A stretch of DNA of 38,212 bases from Thermoanaerobaculia bacterium (lineage in GTDB: Bacteria > Acidobacteriota > Thermoanaerobaculia > Gp7-AA8), in NCBI GenBank assembly GCA_017883235.1, contig JADGNY010000064.1, positions 1 to 38,212 on the forward strand, given 5' to 3'. Below are positions 25,541-33,637 of the stretch, piece by piece. Under the pieces are notes generated by a model. The model searched no databases and was not told the DNA's origin. It saw only the letters and a list, made by a program, of their open reading frames with translations. Position 1 is the first letter of the stretch, and each line of letters opens with the position of its first letter. A program made the translations under genes and the position numbers.

Positions 25541-28386
25541 GAAGAACATTCGTTTTTGTAGCAATGACATTGTTGATCGTGTCGATCGCAGTGTCGGCTG
25601 CCGCACAGTTGACGACGGCCACGATCCACGGGAGGGTGGCCAATGCGAACGGCACGGCATTGCCCGCCGCGGAGATCGATGCCGTCAACGCGGCCAGCGG
25701 CTTCGTTAGGACGGCGATGTCGGGGCCGGATGGTTCCTACACGATGGCCGGCATCAGTCCGGGCGTTTACAACCTTGTCGTCGCTGCCCCCGGCTTCCAG
25801 GCGCGCAACGAGACGGTGCAGGTTCTGCTCGGACAGAACGTCGAGCTGAACTTCGTAATGTCCGCTGATGCGTCGATGAACCAGACCATCACGGTCGTCG
25901 GAAACCAGCTCGTGGAGACGCGGACCTCCGAGGCCGCCACGAACGTGACGCCGCAGCAGATGGAGAACCTGCCGCAGGGCGACCGCAACTTCCTCAACTT
26001 CGCCCAGCTCGCCCCCGGAATTCGTCTGTCGACCGATCCGCAGAGAAAGACGATCGCCGGCGATGCGCAGCCGGCCGAGCAGACCAATGTCTTCATCGAC
26101 GGCGTCAGCTTCAAGAACGACGTGCTGCAAGGGGGCCTGGTCGGACAGGACTCCAGCCGCGGCAATCCGTTCCCGCAGAACGCCGTGCAGGAGTTCCGCG
26201 TCATCACCCAGAACTTCAGCGCCCAGTATGACCACGCCTCCAGCGCCATCATCACCGCGGTGACGAAATCAGGCGGAAACCAGTTCGAGGGGAACGCCTT
26301 CTACTATTACCAGCCGAAACAGTGGGTGGCACCGACCACGAAGGGCTTCCAGTTCTCGACGCTGTCGACGAATGCGTCATACCACCGCTCCCAGCCGGGG
26401 ATCAGCTTCGGCGGGCCAATCATCAAGGACAAGCTCAACTTCTTCTTCTCGTACGAGGGTGTTGACGAACACGCCACCACCTTCGTGAACAGTCTCAACA
26501 TTCCTGGGAATCCCCAGCCGGCTGGTACGTTCGCCAGTCCGTTCAAGTCCAACCTCGCCTTCGGAAAGGCGAGCTGGCAGCCGGACAAGAATCAGACGAT
26601 CGACATCTCCGGCAACTACCGCCGCGAGCACGAGACGCGTGACTTCGGCGGCACGACCTCCTTCCAGTCGGGCACCGATCTGAGGAACTGGGTCTACGGT
26701 ACGACGGTGCGCGATCAATGGAACAATGCCAGTGCCCTCAATCAGGCCACGTTGAGCTGGCAGGACTACGGCTGGAATCCGACGCCGCTCAATCCGAACC
26801 TGGTCGGCCTCAATTTCTTTGGACTTGGCCGCGTCGGCGGCAACAGCACGACGCAGAAATTCGATCAGCGCCGCATCGAGCTGCGTGACGACTTCAACTT
26901 CGCGCCGATGCAGTGGCACGGCGAGCACGCCTTCCAGATCGGCGGCAACTTCGACAAGATGCACTACAGCATCAACAAGAGCCTGAACGGCAACCCGGAG
27001 TTCGACTTCAATGTCGATCCGGCAAACGGCCTGACGTTCGCGCAGCCCTTCCAGGCCGTGTTCGGTTTCGGCAACCCCATCCTCAAGACGAACAACAATG
27101 AGTACGGGATCTATGGCCAGGACAGTTGGACCGTGAACAAGAACCTCTCGGTCACGCTCGGGCTTCGTTGGGATTACGAGTCGCACATGCTCGACGAAAA
27201 CTACGTCACGCCGGCGAACATCGTGGCCGGGCTGACCGGGAAGATCGACCCGAGTTATTTCTCCAATGGCAGCCAGCGCAAGCCGTCCAAGGACGAGTTC
27301 CAGCCGCGTCTCGGCTTCTCCTATGACGTGACCGGCGAGAACAAGACCATCGTATTCGGCGGCTTCGGCAAGTACTACGACCGGATCTTCCTCAACGCCA
27401 CGCTCGACGAGCGCTATCGGCTGCAGTTCCCGGTGTACAACATCCAGTTCTCGCCGACCGGCGCGCCGCGCAACGGCGGTGCGACCATCAAATGGGATCC
27501 GGCATTCTTTACTCTGGCCGGTCTCAATGGCCTCATCGCCTCGGGCAAAGCGCAGCCCGAGGTCTATCTTCTCAACAACAACACCAAGCCCCCGTACTCG
27601 AACATGTTCAACCTCGGCGTCCGTCAGACGCTCGGAACCTGGCTCGGCTCGCTCAGCTACGACGGCGTGCGCGGCTACCATGGCTTTACCTGGCTGTCTG
27701 CAGCTCCGGACGGCCTCTGCTGCGCCCAGCTCATACCCGGCCTCGGCAACATCATCAAGTCCGACCCGGTAGGAAAGCGCTACTGGTACAACGCCATTCA
27801 GGCCAAGCTCGACAGGCCGTACACGACCCAGTCGCACTGGGGTGCCACCTTCGCCTGGACTCACGGACGGGCGCAGCAGACGGGCAACGATCTCTTCAGC
27901 CTCGACTTCCCGAGCGCTGCCGCGTACGGCAAGCATGATGTGCCGGGCTCGGAGCGCGACCGCATCACGGCCACCGGCATCTTCGGGCTGCCGTGGGACA
28001 TTCGCCTCAGCACGATCGCGTCGTTCGGATCGGGCCAGTTCACGAACCTCCTCGACTTCACGCAGGGCTTCAGCCTCGCCAACCGCGAAACGACGCATCC
28101 GTTCTCGAAATCGATCACGCCGCCGAAGACCGGTGGATTCGCCGACCGTAACGTCGATCTCAAGGCCGAGAAAGATTTCGCCACGTTCGGCCGCACCTCG
28201 GTCGGAATCATCGGCGGGGTGTACAACGCCTTCAACTGGACGAGCTTCGGCTGCCTCAACGCCTTCATCGGACCGCCGCCCTCGGACGATCCCCAAAATA
28301 CGAGGGCTCTTGCCAGTCTTGGCCAGCCGAACTGCGTCATCCGTCTCGGACGCAGGGAGGAAGTTGGTTTCAAAGTGAACTTCTAA
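25537..28386 (+). CDS. TonB-dependent receptor (Oar-like, with carboxypeptidase-regulatory N-domain)
   Basis: This 949-residue outer-membrane receptor has a signal peptide (residues 1-23, ending SAAAQ). A carboxypeptidase-regulatory-like Ig domain spans about 28-110 (ATIHGRVANANGTALPAAEI, GSYTMAGISPGVYNLVV), followed by a plug domain (LPQGDRNFLNFAQLAPGIRL, then TNVFIDGVSFKND and FPQNAVQEFRVITQNFSAQY) and a 22-strand-type barrel ending in KVNF with a terminal Phe, as is normal for outer-membrane proteins. Such receptors import oligosaccharides in Acidobacteria and Bacteroidetes. The start has an AAAGGAGAG site and overlaps the lacI stop by 4 bp, so regulator and transporter are translated together, which is an unusual pairing. 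A strong hairpin follows the stop. Confidence 0.95.
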   Translation: MRRTFVFVAMTLLIVSIAVSAAAQLTTATIHGRVANANGTALPAAEIDAVNAASGFVRTAMSGPDGSYTMAGISPGVYNLVVAAPGFQARNETVQVLLGQNVELNFVMSADASMNQTITVVGNQLVETRTSEAATNVTPQQMENLPQGDRNFLNFAQLAPGIRLSTDPQRKTIAGDAQPAEQTNVFIDGVSFKNDVLQGGLVGQDSSRGNPFPQNAVQEFRVITQNFSAQYDHASSAIITAVTKSGGNQFEGNAFYYYQPKQWVAPTTKGFQFSTLSTNASYHRSQPGISFGGPIIKDKLNFFFSYEGVDEHATTFVNSLNIPGNPQPAGTFASPFKSNLAFGKASWQPDKNQTIDISGNYRREHETRDFGGTTSFQSGTDLRNWVYGTTVRDQWNNASALNQATLSWQDYGWNPTPLNPNLVGLNFFGLGRVGGNSTTQKFDQRRIELRDDFNFAPMQWHGEHAFQIGGNFDKMHYSINKSLNGNPEFDFNVDPANGLTFAQPFQAVFGFGNPILKTNNNEYGIYGQDSWTVNKNLSVTLGLRWDYESHMLDENYVTPANIVAGLTGKIDPSYFSNGSQRKPSKDEFQPRLGFSYDVTGENKTIVFGGFGKYYDRIFLNATLDERYRLQFPVYNIQFSPTGAPRNGGATIKWDPAFFTLAGLNGLIASGKAQPEVYLLNNNTKPPYSNMFNLGVRQTLGTWLGSLSYDGVRGYHGFTWLSAAPDGLCCAQLIPGLGNIIKSDPVGKRYWYNAIQAKLDRPYTTQSHWGATFAWTHGRAQQTGNDLFSLDFPSAAAYGKHDVPGSERDRITATGIFGLPWDIRLSTIASFGSGQFTNLLDFTQGFSLANRETTHPFSKSITPPKTGGFADRNVDLKAEKDFATFGRTSVGIIGGVYNAFNWTSFGCLNAFIGPPPSDDPQNTRALASLGQPNCVIRLGRREEVGFKVNF

Positions 28387-28395
28387 ATACGAACG

Positions 28396-28423
28396 GAGCG
28401 CCGGCGATGTGTCGCCGGCGCTC
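28396..28423 (+). terminator. Rho-independent-type hairpin after the TonB-dependent receptor
   Basis: GAGCGCCGGCGA and TCGCCGGCGCTC form a perfect 12-bp stem with a 4-nt TGTG loop, 10 bp after the receptor stop codon. The following bases are TGTGATTTA, only a weak T-tract. It probably ends or strongly attenuates the lacI-receptor transcript, so the glucanase operon may be expressed at a different level. Confidence 0.72.
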
Positions 28424-28429
28424 TGTGAT

Positions 28430-28605
28430 TTAGTGGATTAGTAGATTAGTGGACTAGTAGATTCGTGAATCAGTGGATCAGGTATGTGGATTCGCTGGCA
28501 CACTGTTTCGTCGAGAGCCCTTCTCCCCCGCGGTCTCTTGCGGGGGAGAAGGACTCTCGACGAAACGGTATGGCAGGAACTTCAAGACTAATCCACTAAT
28601 CCACT
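28430..28605. repeat. Composite palindromic element with AGTGGATTAGT words
   Basis: The left part repeats words like TTAGTGGATTAGTAGA in tandem (28430-28475). The right end carries the inverse, ACTAATCCACTAATCCACT (28587-28605). In the centre, 28505-28531 and 28540-28566 form a 27-bp stem with one mismatch (GTTTCGTCGAGAG, then CCTTCTCCCCCGC). The same stem sequence recurs at 31580-31620 and 31709-31749. The element ends 9 bp before the glucanase ATG, leaving no recognisable ribosome binding site for that gene. Confidence 0.72.
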
Positions 28606-28614
28606 CTCACGGCG

Positions 28615-30036
28615 ATGCGAAAACTTACGGCACTCCTGGCGCTCGGTCTTTTGCTCGCCTCCTGCGCGAATGCGCCCGTGCGGCATCGCGCCGTCGTCCC
28701 CACGCCGGCCGACACCGCAATGCTCGATGACGTCGAGCGCCGCAGCTTTCACTTCTTCTGGGATCTCGCCGATCCCAACACGATGCTGGTCCCCGACCGA
28801 TGGCCGACACCGTCGTTCTCCAGCATCGCCGCGGTCGGATTCGGGCTTACCGCGTACGGCATCGGCGCGGAACGCGGGTATGTGACGCGCGAGGCGGCGG
28901 CGGAGCGCACGCGGGCCACGCTGCAATCGCTGCTGGCGATGAAACAGGGGCCTGAGCCGCGCGGTATTTCCGGCTATCACGGGTTCTACTACCACTTCTT
29001 AGATATGAAGAGCGGCGAGCGTTTCGAGCCCGGTGATGGAGGCAACATTGAGCTCTCGACGATCGACACCACGCTGCTCGTCGCCGGCGCGCTCTTCGCG
29101 CAGTCGTATTTCGATCGCGATAACTCCGCTGAAGCCGATATCCGGCGCGATGCGGAAACGCTGTATGAGCGCGTCGAATGGACGTGGGAGGAAGTGCGGC
29201 CGCACGCGGTGAGCATGGGATGGACGCCCGAGAACGGCTTTCACACCTACGACTGGCGCGGCTACAACGAGGCCATGATCCTGGTCATCCTCGCCCTCGG
29301 CTCGCCGACCCATCCCGTCGAGCCGTCGGCCTGGACCACCTATCACTCCACGGACACGGTCGGCACGCTGTACGGCCAGCAGTTCGTCCAGTTCGCGCCG
29401 CTGTTCGGACATCAGTACTCCGAGGTCTGGATCGATTTTCGAGGGATCACCGAGCCGGTCATCGGCGCGCAGGGGATCGACTGGTTCGAGAACTCGCGGC
29501 GGGCCGCGCTCGCGCAGCATGCGTACGCGGTGGAGAACCCGGACGGCTGGCGCGACTATGGCGACCGCATCTGGGGCCTCTCCGCGTGCGACGGACCGAT
29601 GGACGCGACGGTGACCATCGACGGCCGTCCGCGCGCGTTCCACTCCTACACCGCGCGTGGCGTGGCGCGGAACGACATCCGCGACGACGGCACCATCGCC
29701 CCGACCGCCGCGGCCTCATCGATCGTCTTCACTCCCGAGCTCTCCATCCCCGCCATTCGCGAGATGTCGACCCGCTACGGGTCGAACCTCTATGCCCAGT
29801 ACGGATTCCTCGACGCCTTCAACCCGACCTTGCGCACCACCGAGCAGCTCAAGCACGGCCGCATCTCTCCCGATAACGGCTGGTTCGACGTCGACTACCT
29901 CGGCATCGACGAAGGGCCGATCGTGGCCATGATCGAGAACTACCGCAGCGAGTTGGTGTGGAAGACGATGCGGAAGAATGCGCATGTGATCCGCGGCCTT
30001 CAGCGCGCCGGGTTTACGGGCGGGTGGCTGAAATGA
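28615..30036 (+). CDS. GH144-like endo-beta-1,2-glucanase / glucoamylase-like lipoprotein
   Basis: This 473-residue protein has a lipoprotein signal (LLLASC, acylated Cys17), so it is membrane-anchored and faces the periplasm or outside. The body matches the glycoamylase-like family (PF10091), which includes GH144 endo-beta-1,2-glucanases and the processing domain of cyclic glucan synthases: FHFFWDLADPNTMLVPDRW, GFGLTAYGIGAERGYVTR, GFYYHFLDM, NIELSTIDTTLLVAGALFAQ, GWTPENGFHTYDWRGYNEAM and LGIDEGPIVAMIENYRS. I do not assign catalytic residues. Substrate specificity (beta-1,2-glucan) is inferred from the family. No ribosome binding site is visible because a palindromic element abuts the ATG. 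The stop overlaps the start of the sugar-binding protein as ATGA. Confidence 0.9.
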   Translation: MRKLTALLALGLLLASCANAPVRHRAVVPTPADTAMLDDVERRSFHFFWDLADPNTMLVPDRWPTPSFSSIAAVGFGLTAYGIGAERGYVTREAAAERTRATLQSLLAMKQGPEPRGISGYHGFYYHFLDMKSGERFEPGDGGNIELSTIDTTLLVAGALFAQSYFDRDNSAEADIRRDAETLYERVEWTWEEVRPHAVSMGWTPENGFHTYDWRGYNEAMILVILALGSPTHPVEPSAWTTYHSTDTVGTLYGQQFVQFAPLFGHQYSEVWIDFRGITEPVIGAQGIDWFENSRRAALAQHAYAVENPDGWRDYGDRIWGLSACDGPMDATVTIDGRPRAFHSYTARGVARNDIRDDGTIAPTAAASSIVFTPELSIPAIREMSTRYGSNLYAQYGFLDAFNPTLRTTEQLKHGRISPDNGWFDVDYLGIDEGPIVAMIENYRSELVWKTMRKNAHVIRGLQRAGFTGGWLK

Positions 30037-31838
30037 AGGCAGAAGGCAGAAGGCAGAAGGCAGAAGGGGGCGAAAACCAGAAAGCAGAAACTGGAAACCA
30101 GAAGTGTCCGAGCGATCTGTCGCGCCGATTTCTGGTTTCTGGTTTCTGGTTTCTGGTTTCGACTCCCCTTCTGCTTTCTGCCTTCTGCTTTCTGATTTTG
30201 CAGTGCTCGGCACATCCGCGCGACCAAAGAGAACACCTCGAATTCTGGGCCCTCGGTTCCGAGGGCGAGCTCGTGGCGAAACTCATCCCCGAGTTCGAGC
30301 GGCGCAATCCGGCCATTCATGTCGTCATCCAGCAGATTCCGTGGAACGCCGCGCATGAGAAGCTCCTCACCGCCTACGTCGGTGAGGCAACGCCGGACGT
30401 TTCGCTGATGGGGAACACCTGGATGCCCGAGTTCGTGGCCATCCGTGCCTTGGACGACCTCGGGGCGCTGGCCGCGTCGCCGACAGTCAAGCAGGACGAC
30501 TACTTCCCCGGCGTCTGGGCCACCAACGTCGTCGGCGGCACGCTGTACGGCATCCCCTGGTACGTCGACACGCGCGTGCTCTTCTACCGCAGCGACATCC
30601 TGGCCGCGGTCGGCTTTCCGCATGGCCCGCGCACGTGGGCGGAGTGGCGCCAGGCGATGACGCGCATCCATGAGCAGGGGAGGTGCAAGTGGGCCATTCT
30701 CATCCCGACCAATGAATACGAGCCGATGACCGTACTGGCGCTGTCGGCGCATTCAACGCTGCTGACGCCCGACGGTACGCGCGGAGCCTTCGCCCAACCG
30801 CAGTTCGCCGACGCTTTCAACTTCTACGTCAGCTTCTTCAGCAATGGTTTTGCTCCGAAGGTGAGCAACAGCCAGATCGCCAACCTCTATCAGCAATTCG
30901 CTCAGGGCGACTTCGCCATGTACATCACCGGACCGTGGAACGTCGGGGAGTTTCGCCGCCGCCTGCCGCCGGAGATGCAGGACAAGTGGGCCACCGCGCC
31001 GCTTCCGGCGCACGATGCCGGCGAGCCGACCGGGATCTCGATGGCCGGCGGCGGCAGCCTGGTGGTCTTCCGCGCGTCGAAGCACAAGGCGGCCGCCCGC
31101 AAGCTGATCGAATTCCTCTCCGAGCCGGCGCAGCAGGTGCGCTTCTACGAGCTGACCGGCGATCTCCCCGCGCGCCGCAGCGCCTGGCTCTCTCCCGTGT
31201 TGGCGAACGACACCCGCTTTCTGGCCTTCCGCGTCCAGTTCGAACGCGTCGCGCCGCTGCCGAAAGTGCCCGAGTGGGAGCAGATCGCCACGGCGATCTA
31301 CGACCGCGGCGAAGCCGCCGCCAGAGGCACGGTGACGCCATCCGTCGCGCTCACCCAGCTCGATGCGCGCGCCGATGAGTTATTAGAGAAGCGACGGTGG
31401 ATGTTGACGAGGTCTCACGGTCTCTCGGTTGCGCGGTCTCGCGGTGGAGACTTCGCACACACACAGATGGGGGTCGCAGACGCTGCTCTAACGCCGAGAG
31501 CGTGGCGGATTTTGACGGGGTCTCGCGGTGGAGACTTTGCGCATACACAGATTGAGGTCGCCGACGCTGCTCTAACGCCGAGAGCCTTCTCCCCCCGCGG
31601 GTTTTTGCGGGGGGAGAAGGTGCCGAAGGCGGATGAGGGGGGCGCATACGCGGTGTGCGCGATCTACCGACGTTCCGAGATCGCCCCCTCATCCGCCTGT
31701 CGGCACCTTCTCCCCCGCAAAAACCCGCGGGGGAGAAGGGCTCTCGACGTAAGGGAGTGGCAAGAGGTCCAACACCGCGAGACCGCGCAACCGCGAGACC
31801 GCGCAACCGCGATACGAGACCGCGAGACCGCGCAATGA
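30033..31838 (+). CDS. ABC transporter sugar-binding lipoprotein with repeat-derived ends
   Basis: This 601-residue protein has as its core (residues 65-455) a CUT1-type extracellular solute-binding protein: EFWALGSEGELVAKLIPEFE, VVIQQIPWNAAHEKLLTAY, TPDVSLMGNTWMPEF, LYGIPWYVDTRVLFYR, GDFAMYITGPWNVGEFRR and AARKLIEFLSEPAQQ. The ATG overlaps the glucanase stop (ATGA). The N-terminus is odd: charged residues 2-24 come from AGAAGGC words, and the hydrophobic segment 33-57 (with FLVSGFW-FLVS) from tandem TTTCTGG, ending at a likely lipid-modified Cys58 with a non-ideal lipobox. The last 143 residues are not family sequence but are encoded by an inserted palindromic repeat element. The frame still reaches the permease start and overlaps it as ATGA. 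Whether the tail is present in the mature protein is unknown. Confidence 0.9.
   Translation: MKAEGRRQKAEGGENQKAETGNQKCPSDLSRRFLVSGFWFLVSTPLLLSAFCFLILQCSAHPRDQREHLEFWALGSEGELVAKLIPEFERRNPAIHVVIQQIPWNAAHEKLLTAYVGEATPDVSLMGNTWMPEFVAIRALDDLGALAASPTVKQDDYFPGVWATNVVGGTLYGIPWYVDTRVLFYRSDILAAVGFPHGPRTWAEWRQAMTRIHEQGRCKWAILIPTNEYEPMTVLALSAHSTLLTPDGTRGAFAQPQFADAFNFYVSFFSNGFAPKVSNSQIANLYQQFAQGDFAMYITGPWNVGEFRRRLPPEMQDKWATAPLPAHDAGEPTGISMAGGGSLVVFRASKHKAAARKLIEFLSEPAQQVRFYELTGDLPARRSAWLSPVLANDTRFLAFRVQFERVAPLPKVPEWEQIATAIYDRGEAAARGTVTPSVALTQLDARADELLEKRRWMLTRSHGLSVARSRGGDFAHTQMGVADAALTPRAWRILTGSRGGDFAHTQIEVADAALTPRAFSPRGFLRGEKVPKADEGGAYAVCAIYRRSEIAPSSACRHLLPRKNPRGRRALDVREWQEVQHRETAQPRDRATAIRDRETAQ
30036..30196. 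repeat. Inverted low-complexity word element inside the binding-protein signal sequence
   Basis: On the left AGAAGGC repeats in tandem, then CCAGAAAGCAGAAA and GGAAACCAGAAG (30036-30104). On the right, four tandem TTTCTGG (30129-30156) are followed by CTGCTTTCTGCCTTCTGC (30171-30188). The two halves are rough reverse complements, so the mRNA can form a long hairpin just inside the coding region. Confidence 0.72.
31411..31834. repeat. Nested palindromic element fused to the 3' end of the binding-protein gene
   Basis: The outer arms carry CGGTTGCGCGGTCTCGCGG (31426-31444) and its exact inverse (31775-31793), within tandem CCGCGAGAC/CGCGCAA words. Inside is a direct duplication of 66 bp (31435-31500 and 31519-31584, 60 of 66 identical). 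Next comes an inverted pair of about 64 bp (31580-31643 and 31682-31749), each arm itself a hairpin with CCTTCTCCCCCGC and GCGGGGGAGAAGG. The element is read through in frame as the C-terminal tail of the binding protein. Confidence 0.75.
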
Positions 31839-32710
31839 AGAACAACGAAGCCCGCGCCGCGCTCCTTTTCCTGGCACCGGCCATCATCATTCTCTCTCTC
31901 TTCTTTTTCCTCCCGGTCATCGCCGGGTTCGCGCTCAGCGTCACCGACTTCGATCTCTACACGCTCGGCGACGTCCACAACCTTCGCTTCGTTGCTCTGC
32001 GCAACTACCGTGAGCTGTTCGCCAATCCGGTCTTCTGGACGGCGTTCGGCAACACCATGTACTTCGCCCTCGCCGGCGGGCCGCTCACCGTGGCGGTCTC
32101 GCTCTTCGCCGCGCTCCTGGTCAACGCAAAGCTGACGCGCTGGAAGGCGCTCTTTCGGACCATCTACTTCGCGCCGGTCGTGACCACGCTCGTCGCCGTC
32201 GCCGTCGTCTTCAAGTACCTCTACCATCCGCGCTTCGGCATCATCAACATCGCCCTCGGCGCGCTGCATCTGCCGCAGCCCGACTGGCTCGGCGATCCCC
32301 ACTTCGCCATGCCGGCCATCATCCTGCTCGCCGTCTGGAAAGGCTTCGGCTACACGATGATCATCTTCATCGCCGGCCTGCAGAACATCCCCGAGGAGCT
32401 GTATGAGGCGGCCAGACTGGATGGGGCGGGGGCGTGGGGACAATTCCGGCACGTCACGCTGCCGATGCTCGGGCCGACCTTCCTATTCGTCGGTGTCGTC
32501 GTCGCCATCGGCCAGCTTCAGATCTTCGCCGAGCCGTACGTCATGACCCAGGGCGGTCCGCTCAACAAAACGCTCACCATCGTCATGATGATGTACCAGC
32601 AGGGCTTCAAATTCTGGCGGATGGGATACGCCGCCGCGGTGGCCTTCATCCTCTTCCTCGTCATCGGCGCGGCCACGCTGCTGCAGATGCGGCTCGGAGA
32701 GAAGCGATGA
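31835..32710 (+). CDS. ABC sugar transporter permease, MalF type
   Basis: This 291-residue inner-membrane protein has six hydrophobic segments. The cytoplasmic EAA loop is EELYEAARLDGAGAWGQFRHVTLPML near residue 190 (shown as EELYEAARLDGAGAW, then FRHVTLPML), which contacts the ATPase. FNP-like FRTIYFAPVVTTLVAVAVVF and VMTQGGPLNKT are typical of CUT1 permeases. The start overlaps the binding-protein stop as ATGA. The frame is open upstream, but those codons are the repeat element. It imports oligosaccharides together with the MalG-type partner. No ATPase gene is nearby, so a shared MsmK-like ATPase is presumed. Confidence 0.95.
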   Translation: MKNNEARAALLFLAPAIIILSLFFFLPVIAGFALSVTDFDLYTLGDVHNLRFVALRNYRELFANPVFWTAFGNTMYFALAGGPLTVAVSLFAALLVNAKLTRWKALFRTIYFAPVVTTLVAVAVVFKYLYHPRFGIINIALGALHLPQPDWLGDPHFAMPAIILLAVWKGFGYTMIIFIAGLQNIPEELYEAARLDGAGAWGQFRHVTLPMLGPTFLFVGVVVAIGQLQIFAEPYVMTQGGPLNKTLTIVMMMYQQGFKFWRMGYAAAVAFILFLVIGAATLLQMRLGEKR

Positions 32711-33528
32711 CGCGGCGCGGCCAGTCGATGGTGCTGCATGCCGTCCTCATCGCCGGCGGCCTGCTCACCCTCTTTCCGCTCCTCTGGATGCTCTCCGCGT
32801 CGTTCATGTCCAACGGCGAATCGACCACCTTTCCGCCGCATCTCGTGCCGCACGCCGCCACGCTGGCGCAGTACCGGGCGCTCTTTCTACGGTTAAATAT
32901 AGGTCGAGCGTTCCTGAGCAGCACCATCGTCGCGGCGACGGTCACCGTCTGCTCCGTCCTCTTCGGCTCGATGGCCGGATACGCCTTCGCCAAACTTCGC
33001 TTCCGCGGGCGGGAGAAGAGCTTCGGATTCCTCCTCACCGCCATCATCGTCCCGCCGCAGGTGGGGATGCTGCCTCTCTTCCTGCTGATGAAGACCCTGC
33101 ACCTGGTCAACACCTACTGGGGGGTGATCATCCCGTCGATGGTCACCGTCTTCGGCATCTTCCTGATCCGCCAGTTCATGCTCTCCGTGCCGCAGGAGTT
33201 GCTGGAAGCGGCCCGCATCGACGGCGCCGGCGAGTTTCGCATCTACTGGTCGGTGGTCATGCCGCTGGCGCGGCCGATCCTGGCCACGCTGGCCACGTTC
33301 ATGTTCATGTCCACCTGGAACGATTTCATGTGGCCGCTGATCATCCTCTCCAACCAGTCGCACCACACCCTTCCGGTGGCCCTGGCCAACCTTCTCGGCG
33401 AGCACGTGCTGGACGTCGAGCTGATGATGTCCGGCTCCGTGGTGACCGTGCTCCCGGTCCTGATCGTCTTCCTCATCCTGCAGCGCTACTACATCGCCGG
33501 ACTGATGGTCGGAAGCGTGAAGGGTTGA
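32707..33528 (+). CDS. ABC sugar transporter permease, MalG type
   Basis: This 273-residue protein has six membrane segments. The EAA motif is QELLEAARIDGAGEFRIYWS, followed by VMPLARPILATLATFMFM. SMAGYAFAKLRFRGRE, WNDFMWPLIIL and QRYYIAGLMVGSVKG at the C-terminus are standard for CUT1 MalG-type permeases. Its ATG overlaps the MalF stop by 4 bp. It is the last gene of the glucanase-binding protein-permease operon. The ATPase that powers the pair is not encoded in the window. Confidence 0.95.
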   Translation: MTRRGQSMVLHAVLIAGGLLTLFPLLWMLSASFMSNGESTTFPPHLVPHAATLAQYRALFLRLNIGRAFLSSTIVAATVTVCSVLFGSMAGYAFAKLRFRGREKSFGFLLTAIIVPPQVGMLPLFLLMKTLHLVNTYWGVIIPSMVTVFGIFLIRQFMLSVPQELLEAARIDGAGEFRIYWSVVMPLARPILATLATFMFMSTWNDFMWPLIILSNQSHHTLPVALANLLGEHVLDVELMMSGSVVTVLPVLIVFLILQRYYIAGLMVGSVKG

Positions 33529-33606
33529 GATAAATCCAGACACCGCGCATGAATCGTACTTCGTTTGTCCGTGTTACTCTCGTGACCTCAAATAAACAAA
33601 AGCGAA

Positions 33607-33624
33607 CGCGGCGATGGCGCCGCG
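33607..33624 (+). promoter_or_regulatory. Hairpin directly upstream of the RBS of the giant secreted gene
   Basis: CGCGGCG and CGCCGCG form a perfect 7-bp stem with an ATGG loop, immediately followed by the AGAGGAG ribosome binding site of the next gene. It may limit ribosome access or mark the end of the permease transcript; no T-tract follows. Confidence 0.35.
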
Positions 33625-33637
33625 AGAGGAGCTTCGA

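Noticed and set aside
26377-28296. Long minus-strand frame of 639 codons
   Set aside because: It is entirely antisense to the TonB-dependent receptor, with low-complexity Arg/Glu/Val composition typical of a high-GC shadow frame.
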